Under the pieces are notes generated by a model, which saw nothing but the letters and a program-made list of their open reading frames with translations, was not told where the DNA came from and made no database searches. A DNA stretch of 64,000 nt. It comes from Pisolithus tinctorius (lineage: Eukaryota; Basidiomycota; Agaricomycetes; Boletales; Pisolithaceae). Numbering within the stretch: position 1 is the stretch's first letter; each line of letters starts with the position of its first letter. Of this stretch, positions 24,664-35,406 are shown piece after piece. The position numbers and the translations under genes are program-made. Where the stretch lies: positions 2,976,001 through 3,040,000 of the forward strand of contig JANFAH010000006.1 of NCBI GenBank assembly GCA_024663395.1, in the 5' to 3' direction.

Positions 24664-25587
24664 TCAAGGTGGACATTGTGTGCAGGCAAGATACTCTTGA
24701 AGTTTGACATTGATGCCATGTTTGTTGTCAAGATTTGCATGGGGTTCCCAAGTGTCTTCCTCTTGAGGGAGGCCTCTCCACTTCACAAGGTACTCAGTGT
24801 GACTGCAACAAACACATTCATCCAAAACATCTTTGACCTCTATCTCATAGTGATCTCCAAGAAGGACAGGCAGCAGTGGTGGAGGAAGTTGTTGAAGTGG
24901 GGATGTGGGAGGACAGTAAGGACAAAGGAGGGCAGTATGGAATACTAGGTGGATTTGCTGCCAGGATGCAGGGAGTTCTAGGCAGAATGCATGTTGACCT
25001 ACACACTCAAGAACATGGAATGGTCCAAAATGGCAGTCATCAAGTTTCTTTGAGGGACAGTCTGAGTGTAGATGGGTGGCATCAAGATAGACAAGGTCTC
25101 CAGGTTTGTATTCTGGGGAGGCAGCATGGCAACAGTTATAGAAGTGCATCATAGCACTAGCTGCTTTGACAAGAGCAGTGTTTGCATCATCCTGTATATG
25201 TTTCATACATGCAACGAAGTTCTCAGTGCTCTCAGTAGCAGCTGTTGACTGGGGTTCCAAACCTTTATGAGGGGAGGAGCCATAATTAAGATAGAACAGT
25301 GAATAGCCAGTAGAGGAATGGATACAATCATTATAAGAGAATTCTGCAAGGGCCAGCCAGTCTGCCCAATCATTCTGTTGGTGATTGATGAAGAGTTGAA
25401 GGTATTGCTCAACCTCCTGATTAATACATTCTGTCTGGCCATCCATCTGAGGGTGGTGAGCAGTTGAGATATTTGTCATTATGCCAAGTAGATGGTTTAG
25501 GTCATGCATGAAATTGGAGGTGAATTGGGTGCCATGATCACTGATGATCCACTCTGGGATACCAAAGTCCTTCCAGATGTGATCTCA
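24664..25587 (-). pseudogene. Ty3-B pol, 3' part: integrase C-terminus and chromodomain
   Basis: Continues the integrase core after the long-TIR insertion: WKDFGIPEWIISDHGTQF holds the second catalytic Asp, followed by STAHHPQMDGQTECINQEVE with the catalytic Glu. The C-terminal domain (PGDLVYLDATHLHSDCPSKKL) and a chromodomain (EVKDVLDECVCCSHTEYLVK, WRGLPQEEDTWEP) follow, ending at 24664. This part is open for 281 codons despite age. Rejoining across the insertion keeps the frame but meets a TGA where the family has Arg (CGA to TGA). Confidence 0.9.
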
Positions 25588-25590
25588 ATA

Positions 25591-26114
25591 CACTGGAAGC
25601 ATTTCTCAATTTCTTTGCTAAAAACATTTTAAAAAAAGATTGAAAAATGAGACTCTTTAATTTGGGATGTTTTTGTGACAAATATTGTAAAAACATATAG
25701 GATTTGTATTGTCTACCATGCCTCACAAAATATTATCAGAAAAACTTAAATTGTTGCATATAAAATAATTATGGATGTTCAGTAGAATGATTTTGAGTAC
25801 AATATGTGTGATACATTGTAAATAGTTCTCCAATATATCTCACTTTTTTTTGGATTTAACAGTCTGCTTTTTTGTGAGCAGAAAGTTTAAAAGGTAGGAA
25901 GTATTTACTTAGCCCAAATATTGTACTGCAATAATGATTTGTGTGCTAAAGCTCATCTGAAAAACATTCTGCCTTTTTTATGCACAAACATGTAATATGC
26001 AGTGAAATATTTTTCAACAAAAAATCAAATCAGATATAAAGTCTTTCCACATGAAAATCATAGATCAAAACATCAAAAATTACTTCTGGATGAAATATTG
26101 AGTATATTATTACA
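25591..26114 (+). repeat. Left 524-bp terminal inverted repeat of the long-TIR element
   Basis: Pairs with 36435-36958 in reverse complement nearly throughout; differences are scattered single bases and short runs of A or T. Confidence 0.9.
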
Positions 26115-27091
26115 TGTTCCAGGCTGTCATTGTCATCATGTGGTGGTGGTGGTGGTGGGTTGGTACTGACAATGGTAGTTGAGTGTTGTTGTAGAGCTCA
26201 CAAATTATGCTGATATAATCATGCAATGCATCCAGTCCTCTGGCCTCTGCCTTCCATCCCTCTGAATCTCCCCTCTCCCCTCTCACCATTCTAACACTCT
26301 TCCAACCTCCACTCTGAAATCTGAAGGCTGAGCTTGTACAAGGGATGCTTCAAGAGCAACAACTCACTGTAGTCCTAGGAGTGCTTGAGATGGAGCATGT
26401 GACCCAAGCATCAACACTCACTGTGTTCCACTTCACATTAATTTCTGGGTGGTCCCAGCTGAGATGCTTGTGAAGCACTGTGTGGTTGTTGAATGTACCA
26501 TGCAAATCACACATGACACAAGACCATGACTGAACAGTGGTCCTACTGGTAGTGGATGCCACTTCCTGCTCTTCAGTGCCATTGGGGGGGGGCATGGACA
26601 TGTGATAGAAATGGGATGTGCCAGTGATGACTGGATTAATCCCAAGCATCTTGCATCTGACTTTGAATCCTTTTTGTACATTGCACCAGAGGAAGGGGAA
26701 TCTTGATTGAGCAGAGTGAGTTGGTTCCTCCATGACATCATCATCTGCTATATCATGCACTGTGCTGTGATCTGCAGTGTCATACAAAGACATGTTCTCT
26801 TCTTCTGAGTCATCACATAGGTTCTTGTGCTGCTGCTCATCTTGGGGTGCTGTTGTCATGACCATGACACCAGCGTAAGCCCCTAATACCTACTCCGCCC
26901 TCCTCCGACATGTTCCCGCGCTTCTCCGCCCTCATCCGACGTGTTCCCGCGCTCCTCCAACCCTCCCGACACATCTCCACACCTCTCCAAGGTCCCCTGT
27001 CCATGTTCTGACCAACTCCGCTCAACTCCACCCTAAGGTTGGTCACGTGGGCTGTCAGACTTGCAGCCCTGCATTCTAGATAGGGTTCCGC

Positions 27092-28908
27092 TGTCACACA
27101 CCAAAGGTGTTGTGGACATGGTTACAGCTGACTCTGCCTAACTCGTTGACGAGTTGCGCGCAATGCCCAAGCATGCAGATGAAGACTAAAGGCCTCATGC
27201 GTAGAAAGACTGTTGGACGTGAACAGTCATCCTTTGCACAAGAATGAGTCATCAGTGCTAAAGAGAAAAGAGCAAGCGAGTTAAGCGCGCATTAAAGGTT
27301 TTTAGCGCCCGTGTACGGCATTCCGGTTTTCGTCATGTCTCTGCCATTTCCAAAGATGTCAACTCGGTTCACATACTCGCTTAAAGTGCTCAGCCCCACG
27401 ATTCTTCCTTCCAAATTTGGAGAGGATCCTCGCACCCTGCGTGTTTCTACAGCACTCCATCCATCAGACGCTCATTTCACTAAGTCCATCAATCATGGCC
27501 ACCTCTTCATCGGTCATCTCGCTTGTCTCATTTGCCAGAGACAGTGGCTACATATATCTGCCAGGCGTTCCCACCAGCTTCCGTCCTGAAGCCCCCTGGT
27601 TCATCCCGTCATTGTCAGCCCCGTCTCGTCCCATGCAGCTTGGTCAGCGTGTTCTCCTTGTCAGTATGACTTCCAGAAGGACATTCTTTGGTCGCCTCAG
27701 GTCTGTCACTCGGTTAGAAAGGTCTTATGTGGTTGTTTCAGTCTCCCCTCTTGATGAAGCATATGGATCGTTCCTCCCTGCTCCCTGCACCGTCTTTGTT
27801 CCAATCTCGTCCATCATTCTTCCCGCATTGCGACAGCTGCAGTATAATCTACTGTCCTCCAGCCTCCCTGATCGCATTCATGACGAGTATGACATGCATC
27901 TTGCCTTCTTACTGCAAGATCCAGCAGAAGACGTCCCCCCTTCTCCTCCTCCTCCATCAGAACCCCATCCATGAAGTTTTTGTTAACTTCGCTGAGAGGA
28001 TGGAAGGGTGGGAGACGCGATCGCGTATGCTCTCATTGCCCCACAGACCCCCAATGCCCTAGCCCCCTTTGACGCCTGACTCATGCCCTTCAATTCTGGA
28101 ATTAATACTTCCCTATCTGGAAACACCATCCATCTGTCATGCCATCTTTGGATCTAGAGATGTCTCCGCCGAGATCTGACTTGCATCGCCACCCCCTAAT
28201 GTGATATCAGTGCGCTTACTCAGTTTCTGACTCTATTTGACTCATTCTGTGATATTTTGACTATCCTTGACTCGTTCATTGCCAATACTTACCAATCTTC
28301 TTTGCTTGCTTACTTTTCGTTTCTCGCTTACTCATCATGATTACTCAGTCCTTACTCATTACTTACCAAGTGTTTGTGCCTTGTTTGTCACAAGCTGTGC
28401 TCCCCCCATAGTATATAAACCCCCATGTACTTAGCTACCCACAATCAATCAAGAGTCAATCAAGAAGTCACTCAGAAGTCAGCTCAGCTCAGTGCATATC
28501 TCGTTGTCGACAGTTGAGGCTCATTCGGAAGAGTCTATCTGTCTTCATTTATATCATTGTACCATCAAGTGCTTAGTCAGCAACCTCTCATTTAGTCATC
28601 CATCCCCTCCTGCATAACTCGTCATCGACTTGCGCCAGGAGCACGTCTTATTAAAGTCCATCATCCCAAGTCCTTTCGGCTGAACACCTTCACTCCGTTC
28701 AGCATCCCCTATCGAATCGTCACTTGCTTGTCTTCTCCTGCGTAACTCGTCGTCGACTTGCGCTAGGAGCACCTGCCATTGAAACCCCCCCCCACTTTAG
28801 GTTTCTCTGCTCTCCAGGTTCTGCAGAGGCAAACCACCACTCGCACACTATTTGTCTTTGGTGTTGGATTTGTTTGGTTTATACCAGCTTTCCACACTTT
28901 GACTCACA
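27092..28908 (+). mobile_element. 1.82-kb LTR-like unit L1, copy 2 (TSD CCGC)
   Basis: Same ends as copy 1 (TGTCACACACC...TTTGACTCACA), inserted in the Ty3-A 5' LTR with the 4-bp duplication CCGC (27088-27091 and 28909-28912); excision restores the 816-bp LTR exactly. CpG sites are retained, for example ctcgttgacgagttgcgcgc at about 27140-27160 where copy 1 has cttgttgacaagttgcacac. A TATA box (tatataaa) is near 28412. A 38-bp unit able to form a hairpin (ctcctg...caggag) occurs twice, at 28607-28644 and 28735-28772. It is the youngest layer of the nest. Confidence 0.88.
27417..27974 (+). CDS. 185-codon open frame inside L1 copy 2, unknown
   Basis: An open frame with protein-like composition (LERSYVVVSVSPLDEAYGSF, LPDRIHDEYDMHLAFLLQD, then a Pro/Ser tail PPSPPPPSEPHP). 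In the older copy 1 the same frame is open over its first two thirds (18515-18931) and ends at a TGA where copy 2 has CGA. Conserved reading capacity within a 1.8-kb LTR-like unit is unusual, but two copies are too few to prove coding. No known family was recognised and the ATG at 27417 is only the first available. Confidence 0.3.
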   Translation: MERILAPCVFLQHSIHQTLISLSPSIMATSSSVISLVSFARDSGYIYLPGVPTSFRPEAPWFIPSLSAPSRPMQLGQRVLLVSMTSRRTFFGRLRSVTRLERSYVVVSVSPLDEAYGSFLPAPCTVFVPISSIILPALRQLQYNLLSSSLPDRIHDEYDMHLAFLLQDPAEDVPPSPPPPSEPHP

Positions 28909-29100
28909 CCGCCCTCATGTCGGTTTTCTCCATTCTTCCGCTTCTTCGGTGTTTACCCTCTCTTCCTTGTTGTAGTAGTTTCCTTGTCTCAGTTAAGGTC
29001 CCCGTCGTCCCTACTCTCTGTCCCTTGTGTCGGAAGGAATCTAACCCACTATACACTTATTAGTTTACATTCCGTACTACACCGCCCTTGACCTACATCG

Positions 29101-29143
29101 TATATAAGGCCACATAGTACTCCAATGTAATCAGTACGAATAT
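29101..29143 (+). promoter_or_regulatory. Ty3-A LTR TATA box and inferred mRNA 5' end
   Basis: TATATAAG at 29101-29108; the 11-mer AGTACGAATAT at 29133-29143 starts 32 nt further on, a normal distance for a transcription start. The 11-mer is the exact complement of the primer site at 29493-29503. The same arrangement is present in the 3' LTR near 35020-35060. Confidence 0.65.
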
Positions 29144-29492
29144 CGAATAAAGTCCCCACCTTCGACTCCCTCTCAGTCCCCTCTGGAGTTTCGTCTCCAC
29201 TCCCTCTGAAGTCCGCTCCGCCTCTGAAATACGAGGGCAGAGCTCACGCAAGGGGGCAGCGCACTAGCTGAACCCAACGCCCTCTCATCCGACCTCCGAC
29301 CTCTGACCTCCGACTCCGACTCCGACCTCAGCCTCCGAGACTTTCCTTCATACCCCTCCGCTCACTGTTCATCAAATATCTTGCCACCCAGTGGTCGGAT
29401 TCGCTTCGGACTTTGACCACTGTACTCCGCAGCCCAACCCGCTCCAACTCCGCCCTAAGAAGGAGCCAGGGGTGTTGTCCGACCTTGACAGT

Positions 29493-29503
29493 ATATTCGT
29501 ACT
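29493..29503 (+). promoter_or_regulatory. Ty3-A self-primer binding site
   Basis: ATATTCGTACT, 2 nt after the 5' LTR, is the reverse complement of AGTACGAATAT in the LTR. No tRNA-type TGG primer site is visible at this place. In the fission yeast element Tf1 and relatives, the first 11 nt of the mRNA fold back on such a site and prime reverse transcription; here too the match is exactly 11 nt. Confidence 0.72.
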
Positions 29504-29545
29504 ATCACTTGTACGAGCTCTCTCACTTCCCTTACCACATCTGCT

Positions 29546-30821
29546 ATGCCTCCCATGACACGTCTCCGACAATGGGATGCTACCGAGGCCCTTGCTACAG
29601 CCTTGGCAAACCCCCGACGTCTCCCTTCGGTTGTTGAGCCCTTCCGGAGCTTCTCCTCCAGGGGGCGCTCCAACTCTGACCCTGCTCCAGACAGTGCCTC
29701 ACGCGCTACACCCTCCATCCGTCAGCAGTCTGCCCTCTGCTCTCTGCCACCTCCTATCATCATTCACCCTGGCGGAGGTGGACCAGGTGACCCTGACGAT
29801 GACCCCAACGATCCTGACTACCATCCTGGTGATGGGCCTGATGATGAGGATGATCCCGACAACCTTGCAGATCCCCTTGATGACCCGGTCCTTGCTCTGA
29901 CCTGGGCCATCCATGCCCTAGCCCGCTCCAACCAGCGCTCCGGAGACTCCGCTCCGCGAGCTGGACACCTTTGATGGGTCCAACCCTAAAAAACTCCATG
30001 AGTTCCTGGTCCAGTGCGAGCTCAATTTCCAGGACCGCCCTCGGGCATTCCACTCCGACCGAGCCAAGGTCACGTATGCGCAGTCCTACCTTAAGGGCAT
30101 GGCATTGGCCTGGTTCGAACCAGACCTTCTCAATCTGGATGATTACCTTAATCGTCCACTGTGGATGGATGACCACCGCGAGTTCCTCCGTGAGCTCACT
30201 ACCAATTTCGGCCCTCATGATGCTGCTGCCGATGCCATCCAGCATCTGGAAAACCTTACCATGAAGGACTCTTCGCGTATTGCAAAGTACTTAGTAGAGT
30301 TCAACCGCTGGGCTTCTCAGGTAAAGGACTATGGCGAAGGCGCACTCCGCCACTGCTTCTACTCAGGTCTCCCTGACCGCATCAAGGATGAAGTGTCCCG
30401 TGTCGGCAAGCCTGCCACTCTTCATGCACTCCACAAGTTGGCCCAGACAGTAGATGCACGCTACTGGGAGCGCAAGTCAGAAGTCTCCCACTCCGCCAAG
30501 CCTCCTCCTGCCGAAAGAACTCCGCTCCGCACCTCTGACTCAAGGCCGAAACCCTCCACATCATCCTCCGCCCCTAAGTCCGACTCTAAAAATGCCGAAG
30601 CACCAAAGTCCGACATCAACCACCTCCTCGGAAAAGATGGCAAGCTCACAGCAGCTGAGCGGCTCTGCCGCCTTACTGGTGGGCTGTGCCTCTTCTGTGG
30701 TGAACCTGGTCACTCCGCCAAGGATTGCCCAAAGTCGACTTCCCGCGCTGCCAAGGCCCGTGCCGCTAAGGCCGCCACTCCGACTGCTCCGCCTGCGGAG
30801 AGGTCAGAGCCAAAAAATTAA
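29546..30821 (+). pseudogene. Ty3-A gag, one frameshift
   Basis: The ATG at 29546 opens a frame with a Pro/Ser-rich N-terminus and an Asp/Pro-rich stretch (PGDPDDDPNDPDYHPGDGPD). A frame change near 29940-29960 is needed to continue into the capsid region LDTFDGSNPKKLHEFLVQCE, KGMALAWFEPDLL and the zinc knuckle CLFCGEPGHSAKDC (30685-30730). Gag ends at TAA 30819-30821. The frame change is most simply a 1- or 2-nt indel mutation between SAPR and ELDTF. A programmed event is less likely because no slippery site is seen there. Confidence 0.85.
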
Positions 30822-30856
30822 TCCGCTCCTCCAGGGAGCCTGTACATCCTGGAGGA
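30812..30856 (+). promoter_or_regulatory. Candidate -1 ribosomal frameshift signal between Ty3-A gag and pol
   Basis: The heptamer A AAA AAT (30812-30818) is in the X XXY YYZ phase relative to gag and is followed at once by the gag TAA. After an 8-nt spacer, TCCTCCAGG (30827-30835) and CCTGGAGGA (30848-30856) form a perfect 9-bp stem with a 12-nt loop. A -1 slip leads into the pol frame, which carries protease onward. All three parts of a classical signal (heptamer, spacer, structure) are present. Confidence 0.7.
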
Positions 30857-33800
30857 AGCGTTGATCCCATCTGTGCAGAAGTCCACCTCAACGCATCCGC
30901 TCTTTCCGACCCTAATTCTCTTCTTCCAGTTATTTCTCTTCCTGATTTCTCTGTAGATACTTTCCCCACTCTGGTCGACTCAGGCTCTTCGCACTGTTTC
31001 GTCGACCCCTCTTTAGTTAAAAAATATAAAATCCCAACAAAAAATGTCTCTCCGCCTATTCCTCTCCGACTGTTTGATGGTACTAGTAATACCGCCATTT
31101 CCCAAGTAGTAGATTTCTCCGTCCGCTTTGCCTCTGGCGATGTCACATCTGTTTCCTGTTATGTAACTCCGTTGGATTCTGCCTGTTCATTGGTCTTGGG
31201 ACACAACTGGCTCACCCACTACAATCCGTCGATTGACTGGGTATTGAGCAGTATCTCGTTCCGACCATCGATACAAAGAATGCCGACGCCCTTGGCACCT
31301 CCGTCACCTTCTGTCACAACTTCCGCTTCAGTACTGACACCCTCCACTCTGTCCGCTCCTCCAACATCAGCTCTGCCGCCTACTCTGATGGCTGGCTTGC
31401 CACGCACTGCTCCACATATCTCTCTCATCGGAGCTGCAGCCTTTGTCCGTGCATGTGCCCTTCCTGGCTCCGCACAGTTCCGCTTGCACCTCCACCCAGA
31501 AGATATGAAACTCCGAGCCTCTTCGATGCCCTCTGCACCTCCTGATCTCTCTGCGGTACCCTCCGACTACCATGAGTTCGCTGATGTTTTTAGTAAAGCA
31601 AAGGCTACTGAACTCCCTCCGCACCGCAGCTTTGATTTGAATATAGATCTCAAAGAAGGGGCTTCTCCGCCTCTAGGAACTGTCTAATCCCTCTCTCCAC
31701 CCGAGCTTGAGGCGCTCCACACCTTCATAGATGAGCACCTCAGCTATGGTTTCATTAAACAGTCAACCTCCGCCCATGGTGCTCCCGTCCTCTTCGTTAA
31801 GAAGAAAGATGGCTCACTCCGCCTCTGTGTGGATTACCGAGGACTCAATAAAATCACCAAGAAAGACCGCTACCCGCTCCCTCTCATCTCTGACTTGCTT
31901 GATTCTCCGAGCCGCGCTAAAATCTATAGTAAAATTGACCTCCACCATGCCTACCACTTAGTCCAAATCGGTGCTGGTGACAAATGGAAAACTGCCTTTC
32001 GCACTCGCTATGGTTCCTATGAATGGTTGGTTATGCCCTTTGGTCTTACTAATGCGCCAGCGGCTTTCCAGCGGTTTGTTAATAGCATCTTCGCCGACAT
32101 GCTCGATGTCTGTGTTGTTGTTTACCTTGATGACATCCTCGTCTACTCCCACAATGAGGAGTTGCACCGCCAACATGTAAAAGAGGTCCTCCGCCACCTC
32201 TGCCAGCATAGCCTCTTTGCTAAGCCAGAAAAGTGTGAGTTCCACAAAGACTCTGTCGAGTACCTCGGCTATGTCCTCTCCCCATCCGGTCTGACCATGT
32301 CCGCTGATAAGGTCCAGTCCATTCGTGATTGGCCTGAACCACGCAAGGTTAAAGACATCCAGTCCTTTCTTGGGTTTGCGAACTTCTATCGTCGGTTCAT
32401 CAGTAACTACTCTGACATAGTTGTTCCGCTCACCCGCCTCACTCAGAAGGGCGCTCCTTGGAGCTTCTCCAAAGAGTGCCACTCCGCTTTCCTCCGCCTT
32501 AAGACTGCCTTCACCTCTGCTCCGATCCTTACTCATTGGGTGCCTGATGCCCCTGTCACGGTTGAGACCGACGCATCGGACTATGCCATTGTGGGTATCC
32601 TCTCGATTACCTGCTCCGATGGTGAACTCCGCCTGGTTGCCTTTTACTCCTGCACACTCACTGCTCCGGAGCTCAACTATGACACTCATGATAAGGAGCT
32701 GTTGGCGATTTTCGAGGCCTTCCGCCACTGGCGACATTACTTGGAAGGTTCCGCCACTCCTGCTGACGTGTTGACTGACCATAAAAACTTGGAGTATTTC
32801 TCCACCTCTAAGGTCCTAACCCGCCGTCAGGCTCGTTGGTCGGAGTACCTCTCCCAGTTCAACCTAGCCATCCGCTTCCACCCTGGCCGCCTTGGAGCCA
32901 AGCCCGACGCACTTACCCGCCGCTGGGATGTTTACCCAAAAGAGGGGGATAAGGACTACGCGCAGGTAAACCCTCATAACCTCTGCCCTGTGTTTACCCA
33001 GGAACAGTTCGCTTCGTCCCTCCGTACTACCCACCTCTTGGCCCCTGTGCTCCGAGCTGCCATGATCTTTGATGTTGAACAGCTCCATGCCGACATCATC
33101 TCCGCACTGCACTCTGACCCCATCTCTGCTTCCCATCTCCCAACTCTGACAGACCTCCGCTGGTCATTGGACCATGAGGGTCTCCTCTGCCTCGATGGCC
33201 GCATCTTTGTCCCCGACATTGATGGTCTCCGCCTCCGAGTGCTTCGGTTTAAACATGACCATCCGCTTGCAGGTCACTTTGGGCAGAGTCGCACTGTAGA
33301 GCTTGTTCGCCGCGAGTACATATGGCCTAACCTCCGCACTGATGTAAAGAACTATGTCAGGTCCTGCACCACTTGTGGTCGCAGCAAGGTCCCTCGTCAC
33401 CGCCCCTTCGGCCTACTGAAGCAGCTTCCTGTCCCTGAGAAGCCATGGAACTCCATCTCGATGGATTTCATTGAGCATCTCCCCAACTCCGCAGGCTACT
33501 CCGCCATCTTGGTTGTTGTAGACCGCCTTTCTAAACAAACCGTGTTCATTCTGACCCATGACTCCATCACCTCCGCTGACCTAGCAAAACTCTTCCTTAC
33601 CCACGTCTTTTCCAAGCATGGAGTACCTGCTCATGTCACCTCCGACAGGGGTCCAGAGTTTGTGTCGCACTTCTTCCGCTCCCTTGGAAAGGCCTTAGAT
33701 ATGTGCCTTCATTTTACATCGGGCTACCACCCAGAAGGCGATGGCCAAACAGAGCGCATGAATCAGACCCTTGAGCAGTATCTCTGCACCTACTGTAACT

Positions 33801-34546
33801 ATCAGCAAGACGATTGGTCAGAGTTACTCCCACTAGCGGAGTTTGCTTGTAATAATGTGCCGAGTGCTACTACTGGAGTCTCTCCCTTTTTCGCTAATAA
33901 GGGTTACCACCCAAACTTGTCAGTTTACTCTGACCGCGATCTCACCTCTCCGAAGGCCCATAACTATGTTGTGGAGCTTTCCGCCCTGCACGACTTCCTC
34001 CGCACTGAGATGGCTGCCGCTCAACTCCGCTATCAAGGTCTGGCTGATGCTAGATGCATTCCGCCACCAGAGTTCAAAGTCAGTGACCAGGCTTATGTCA
34101 AGGCCAAGTACTTCCGCTCCACCCACCCTTCGGCTAAACTTGTGGAGAAGAACTTGGGCCCCTATGCTATCATAGCTAGGCCTGGTACACATTCCGTCAC
34201 CCTCCGCTTACCTGATGCGATGCGGGCCATCCACCCTGTCTTTCACGTGTCGCAGTTAGAGCCTGCTACTCCGAACCCCTTCCCTGATCGGCACCAACCT
34301 CCGCCTCTGCCTGTTGAGGTGGATGGTGACCTTGAGTATGAGATTTCGGAGATCCTCGACTCAAAGGTGGATTGCTGCCGCCATCATTGTCAGTTGCTGT
34401 ATCTAGTCCGCTGGGCAGGCTATGAGAATACTGAAGACGAGACCTCTTGGGTGTTGGCAACGGAGTTAGAACATGCCTCTGAGTTGTTGGCTGCTTACCA
34501 TGCTTGCTATCCTCATAAACCTGGACCTTACTCACCTCCGTTGTAG
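30819..34546 (+). pseudogene. Ty3-A pol (protease, RT, RNase H, integrase, chromodomain), one stop codon
   Basis: Reached by -1 frameshifting. Domains in order: retropepsin with LVDSGSSHCFVD (about 30973-31008); RT with KKKDGSLRLCVDYRGLNK and the catalytic YLDDILVYSH (near 32130); RNase H with VETDASDYAIVG and a long tail; integrase with the HHCC finger (HDHPLAGHF...CTTCGRSK), the core motifs SMDFIEHLPNSAGYSA and SDRGPEFVSHFF, and GYHPEGDGQTERMNQTLEQY; chromodomain EISEILDSK...YLVRWAGYENTEDETSW near the end at 34546. The single lesion I find is TAA at 31685-31687 in GTV-stop-SLSPPELE, where relatives have Tyr. The large downstream part is uninterrupted for 905 codons. Confidence 0.93.
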
Positions 34547-34590
34547 CTTTGCTATGGCCTTCAGGGGTTCAGGCCCTAAGGGGGGGATAC

Positions 34591-35406
34591 TGTCATGACC
34601 ATGACACCAGCATAAGCCCCTAATACCTACTCCGCCCTCCTCCGACATGTTCCTGCGCTTCTCCGCCCTCATCCGACATGTTCCCGCGCTCCTCCAACCC
34701 TCCCGACACATCTCCACACCTCTCCAAGGTCCCCTGTCCATGTTCTGACCAACTCCGCTCAACTCTGCCCTAAGGTTGGTCACGTGGGCTGTCAGACTTG
34801 CAGCCCTGCATTCTAGATAGGGTTCTGCCCTCGTGTCGGTTTTCTCCATTCTTCTGCTTCTTTGGTGTTTACCCTCTCTTCCTTGTTGTAGTAGTTTCCT
34901 TGTCTCAGTTAAGGTCCCCGTTGTCCCTACTCTCTGTCCCTTGTGTCGGAAGGAATCTAACCCACTATACACTTATTAGTTTACATTCCGTACTACACCG
35001 CCCTTGACCTACATCGTATATAAGGCCACATAGTACTCTGATGTAATCAGTACGAATATCGAATAAAGTCCCCACCTTCGACTCCCTCTCAGTCCCCTCT
35101 GGAGTTTCGTCTCCACTCCCTCTGAAGTCCGCTCCGCCTCTGAAATACGAGGGCAGAGCTCGCGCAAGGGGGCAGCGCACTAGCTGAACCCAATGCCCTC
35201 TCATCCGACCTCCGACCTCTGACCTCTGACTCCGACTCCGACCTCAGCCTCCAAGACTTTCCTTCATACCCCTCCGCTCACTGTTCATCAAATATCTCGC
35301 CACCCAGTGGTCGGATTCGCTTCGGACTTTGACCGCTGTACTCCGCAGCCCAACCCGCTCCAACTCCGCCCTAAGAAGGAGCCAGGGGTGTTGTCCGACC
35401 TTGACA
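34591..35406 (+). repeat. Ty3-A 3' LTR
   Basis: 816 bp, TGTCATGACC...GACCTTGACA, preceded by the purine tract. It matches the 5' LTR except for a small number of substitutions, mostly at CpG sites. A third copy is the solo LTR at 58623-59437. Confidence 0.95.

Larger units (their letters stand above)
26854..29490 (+). repeat. Ty3-A 5' LTR, interrupted by L1 copy 2
   Basis: Starts TGTCATGACCATGACACC, ends TTGTCCGACCTTGACA. The L1 unit occupies 27092-28908. The TATA box TATATAAG is at 29101-29108 and a polyadenylation-like signal aataaag near 29146. LTR-to-LTR differences fall mostly at CpG sites, including a reciprocal one (ctccaccc here, ctctgccc in the 3' LTR). Confidence 0.93.
26854..35406 (+). 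mobile_element. Ty3-A: young chromodomain Ty3/gypsy element (TSD GCTGT)
   Basis: Plus-strand LTR retrotransposon flanked by GCTGT (26849-26853 and 35407-35411). Both LTRs are exactly 816 bp once the 1817-bp L1 unit and its 4-bp duplication are removed from the 5' one. The element proper is about 6.73 kb and CpG-rich, in contrast to its CpG-poor surroundings, so it is a recent arrival. It encodes Gag and Pol with RT, RNase H, integrase and chromodomain. A purine tract (aagggggggatac) directly precedes the 3' LTR. Lesions: a frameshift in gag and one stop codon in pol. Confidence 0.95.

Noticed and set aside
26130..26165. (TGG)n run at about 26140 as a functional repeat
   Set aside because: A short trinucleotide microsatellite in AT-rich transposon DNA; no evidence of a role.
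26837..27097. Minus-strand open frames inside the Ty3-A LTRs (also at 34532-34972 and 59179-59463)
   Set aside because: They recur only because the LTR itself recurs; they run antisense across regulatory LTR sequence and contain no domain.
29940..29965. A programmed +1 frameshift within Ty3-A gag
   Set aside because: No slippery codon pair or structure is visible, the site lies inside a coding domain boundary, and the copy has another lesion in pol. A simple indel is more likely.
31958..32782. 274-codon minus-strand open frame in Ty3-A pol
   Set aside because: Antisense shadow of the RT/RNase H coding sequence, where codon bias leaves the opposite strand open.
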